54,176 nucleotides of DNA from Actinomycetes bacterium (GTDB taxonomy: Bacteria > Actinomycetota > Coriobacteriia > Anaerosomatales > Anaerosomataceae), in assembly GCA_021373175.1 (NCBI GenBank), contig JAJFTE010000101.1:1-54176 (forward strand), read 5' to 3'. The notes below the pieces were generated by a model, which did not search any database, was not told the origin of the DNA, and saw only the letters and a program-made list of their open reading frames with translations. Below, piece by piece: positions 52,403-54,176 of the stretch (its first letter is position 1; every line of letters starts with the position of its first letter). The position numbers were made by a program, and so were the translations under genes.

Positions 52403-52945
52403 GTGAGCGTGTGGCAATCGATCAAGGCGCGGCTTGGGCTCGGAGACGAGTACGGTGACTTCGACGACGACTATGACGATGATGCCACGGATGAGGCTGA
52501 CGGCCTGGATCCTGTGCCTGCGTACAGGAGCCCGTACCAGACGGGCGAGCCATCGCCGGTGCGACGCGTGAACCGGGAGCCTGACCTCGACAGGCCGACG
52601 AGGGCATCGTCGCGCCAGCCGTACCAAGAGCGGGCACCCGGTCTGGGGATGCAGGCTGTCCCTCAGGTGAAGATGCATATCGTCGAGCCCCGGGCGTTCT
52701 CGGAAGCGCAGGGGATCGCTGATCGCTTCAAGCTCGGCGTGCCGGTGATCATGAACCTCTCGACGTCGGACCCCGAACTCTCCCGACGCCTCATTGATTT
52801 TGCATCCGGTCTGACGTACGGCCTGAATGGTGGCCTGCAGAAGGTCTCGGACAAGGTCTTCATGCTGACACCCGTTAATGTTGATGTCTCTGCCGAGCAG
52901 CGCCGTGTGCTGCGCGACAAGGGACTCTTCGACCCGAACGCGTGA
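52403..52945 (+). CDS. sepF: Cell division protein SepF
   Basis: SepF tethers FtsZ to the membrane and bundles filaments. The 180-residue protein starts MSVWQSIKARLGLGDEYGDF, an amphipathic membrane-binding helix followed by a very acidic stretch. A long low-complexity linker leads to the globular domain with VKMHIVEPRAFSEAQGIADR, VIMNLSTSDPELSRRLIDFA and GLTYGLNGGLQKVSDKVFML, the FtsZ-binding part. GTG 52403 follows GAGGAG. Its stop overlaps the proC start (GTGA). Since ftsA is absent, SepF is the expected FtsZ anchor here. Confidence 0.94.
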   Translation: MSVWQSIKARLGLGDEYGDFDDDYDDDATDEADGLDPVPAYRSPYQTGEPSPVRRVNREPDLDRPTRASSRQPYQERAPGLGMQAVPQVKMHIVEPRAFSEAQGIADRFKLGVPVIMNLSTSDPELSRRLIDFASGLTYGLNGGLQKVSDKVFMLTPVNVDVSAEQRRVLRDKGLFDPNA

Positions 52946-53757
52946 GTGGCGTGAGCGCGAATAGAATCGCCATCATCGGCGGGGGCAAGATGGGCGAGGC
53001 GATCGTCGCCGGTTTGCTGGCATCGGGCTTCGCGGAGCCCTCCGACATCATCGTGGCCGAGCCGAGCGCCGAGCGCGCCGGGGTCTTCTCGGCACACGGC
53101 GTCACCACCGTCGTTGACGGTCGCGACGCTGTCGCGGACGCCGGGGTCATCGTGCTCGCCGTCAAGCCGCAGGTCATCGATGTCGTGCTTGCGCAGGTTG
53201 CGCCCGGGGTGCTTTCGACCGCGATCGTCGTCTCGATCGCTGCCGGCATCACGACCGCGCGCCTGGAGTCGTTGCTGCCGGCGGGCGTCCCCGTGGTTCG
53301 GGTCATGCCTAATGCGCCCGCGATGGTCGGGCAGGGGATGAGCGTTGTTTCCGGCGGCAGCGAAGCGACGGCCGAGCAGGTCGAGAGCGTGCGCGAGATG
53401 TTCGAAGCGCTGGGCCGTTCGATCGTGCTCGACGAGCGTTACCAGGACGCGGCGACCGCGATTTCCGGCTCGGGCCCGGCGTACGTCGCGCTCTTCGTCG
53501 ACGCTCTCGCGCGCGCCGGCGTGCGGCAAGGCCTCTCGCGAGACGTCTCACAGGCACTTGCATTGCAGACGCTGCGTGGCACGGTCGAGCTCATCGAGCG
53601 GACCGGCGCGCATCCAGAAGCGGTCATCGATGCAGTGTCGAGCCCTGGTGGCGCGACGATTGCTGCAATCGAGGCGTTTGAAGCGAGCGGACTTCGGTCG
53701 GGTGTTTTCGATGCAGTGGCCGCAGCCGTGCGCCGCTCAAAGGAGTTGGGGTCGTAG
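52942..53757 (+). CDS. proC: Pyrroline-5-carboxylate reductase
   Basis: ProC makes proline from pyrroline-5-carboxylate with NAD(P)H. The 271-residue protein has the Rossmann motif RIAIIGGGKMGEAIVAGLLA, AVKPQVIDVVL, VRVMPNAPAMVGQGMSVVSG and AISGSGPAYVALFVDALARA with the dimer helix and active site. GTG 52942 overlaps the sepF stop, so it is translated with sepF. This metabolic gene sits inside the division group between sepF and yggT. Confidence 0.95.
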   Translation: MSGVSANRIAIIGGGKMGEAIVAGLLASGFAEPSDIIVAEPSAERAGVFSAHGVTTVVDGRDAVADAGVIVLAVKPQVIDVVLAQVAPGVLSTAIVVSIAAGITTARLESLLPAGVPVVRVMPNAPAMVGQGMSVVSGGSEATAEQVESVREMFEALGRSIVLDERYQDAATAISGSGPAYVALFVDALARAGVRQGLSRDVSQALALQTLRGTVELIERTGAHPEAVIDAVSSPGGATIAAIEAFEASGLRSGVFDAVAAAVRRSKELGS

Positions 53758-54027
53758 ATGTCGGTTTCTACTCTCGTGCAGAGGATCATCTCGTTCTATT
53801 CGCTGTGTATCTTCATCTACGTCATCATGTCCTGGTTTCACCCCACCGGCGTGCTGTACGACATCTACCGGATCCTTGGGCAGCTGTGCGAGCCGTACAT
53901 TGGTATCTTCAGGCGGGTCGTTCCAGCGATGGGCGGCATCGACTTCACGCCGTGGATCGCGGTGCTGGTGCTGCAGTACCTGATCGGTCCGCTATTGGTT
54001 ACACTACTTCGGACGGCAGGACTCTGA
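53758..54027 (+). CDS. yggT: YggT/YlmG family membrane protein
   Basis: An 89-residue integral membrane protein with two hydrophobic stretches (RIISFYSLCIFIYVIMSWFH and WIAVLVLQYLIGPLLVTLLR). The DIYRILGQLCEPYIGIFRRV loop is the family signature. YlmG is found in the division cluster next to sepF and divIVA and has been linked to nucleoid and membrane organisation in chloroplasts; the bacterial role is unclear. The ATG follows the proC stop directly. Confidence 0.9.
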   Translation: MSVSTLVQRIISFYSLCIFIYVIMSWFHPTGVLYDIYRILGQLCEPYIGIFRRVVPAMGGIDFTPWIAVLVLQYLIGPLLVTLLRTAGL

Positions 54028-54048
54028 CGGTCTGGAAGGACTCGACCG

Positions 54049-54176
54049 ATGAAACTCACTCCGCTCGACATCCACCACAAGGAATTCGGACGCTCGCTCC
54101 GCGGCTATAACGAGGCCGAGGTCGACGAGTTCCTCGACCAGGTCGCCGATGAGCTCGAGCGCCTGTTCAAGGAGAA
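54049..54176 (+). CDS. divIVA: DivIVA-type polar/septal protein, 3' truncated by the window
   Basis: DivIVA (Wag31 in mycobacteria) is a membrane-curvature-sensing coiled-coil protein that organises poles and septa. Only the first 42 codons are present: the start MKLTPLDIHHKEFGRSLRGY and NEAEVDEFLDQVADELERLF are the conserved lipid-binding domain. AAGGA precedes the ATG. The full gene extends beyond the window. The order yggT-divIVA is standard. Confidence 0.93.
   Translation, partial: MKLTPLDIHHKEFGRSLRGYNEAEVDEFLDQVADELERLFKE

Noticed and set aside
1-54176. tRNA, rRNA, CRISPR array, insertion sequence
   Set aside because: No cloverleaf-like segments, no direct repeat arrays with spacers, and no transposase-like gene could be seen.

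Overview
The window is one continuous, gene-dense, GC-rich bacterial chromosome segment. It carries about fifty protein genes and no tRNA, rRNA, CRISPR array or insertion sequence that I could see. The gene content points to an actinobacterium outside the mycobacterial and streptomycete core, most likely a Coriobacteriia-type lineage (inference). The left part follows the Bacillus order pepQ-efp-accB-accC-asp23-nusB-xseB-dxs-tlyA-recN. The next part follows the mycobacterial order tlyA-nadK-recN-steA-steB-pyrG-xerD. Division uses FtsZ, SepF and DivIVA with no ftsA. Many genes start with GTG or TTG, and ATGA, GTGA and TAGTG overlaps are frequent.

Layout. 1-11323: M24 peptidase (cut by the window edge), efp, a biotin-dependent carboxyltransferase fused to an AccB-type biotin carrier, accC, asp23, nusB, xseB, dxs, tlyA, nadK, recN. 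11378-21337: an envelope-related block of steA, steB, a convergent GT2 glycosyltransferase and murJ, a polytopic lipoprotein-like membrane protein, an MraY/WecA-like transferase, pyrG and a DUF3866 gene. 21536-23620: alanine dehydrogenase and xerD, the latter probably on a leaderless mRNA. 23728-28861: a BMP-type (nucleoside-like) ABC importer and a small membrane protein. 28908-30187 (minus strand): a DUF4349 lipoprotein and a 47-residue membrane protein separated by a perfect 21-bp inverted repeat.

30407-46493 is the mra/dcw cluster: an MraZ-box promoter, then mraZ, rsmH, ftsL-like, ftsI-type PBP, murE, murF, mraY, murD, ftsW, murG, murC, murB, ftsQ and ftsZ. The ftsZ gene has its own AT-rich promoter region and is followed by two hairpins. 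46769-54176 is the ylm-type cluster (pgeF, yggS, sepF, proC, yggT, divIVA), interrupted by a complete pstSCAB-phoU phosphate operon between pgeF and yggS.

How the genes fit together. The right half builds lipid II, flips and polymerises it, places the Z-ring (FtsZ/SepF/DivIVA) and takes up phosphate. The steAB-GT2-murJ-membrane protein-MraY-like-DUF3866 block looks like a second, less understood envelope module. The most notable observations are the carboxyltransferase-AccB fusion that keeps a complete internal ribosome site and start codon for a free AccB, the steAB envelope module with its atypical MraY paralogue, the phosphate operon inside the division cluster, 10-bp-phased MraZ boxes on the mra promoter, a probable AUC start for murJ and the leaderless xerD.
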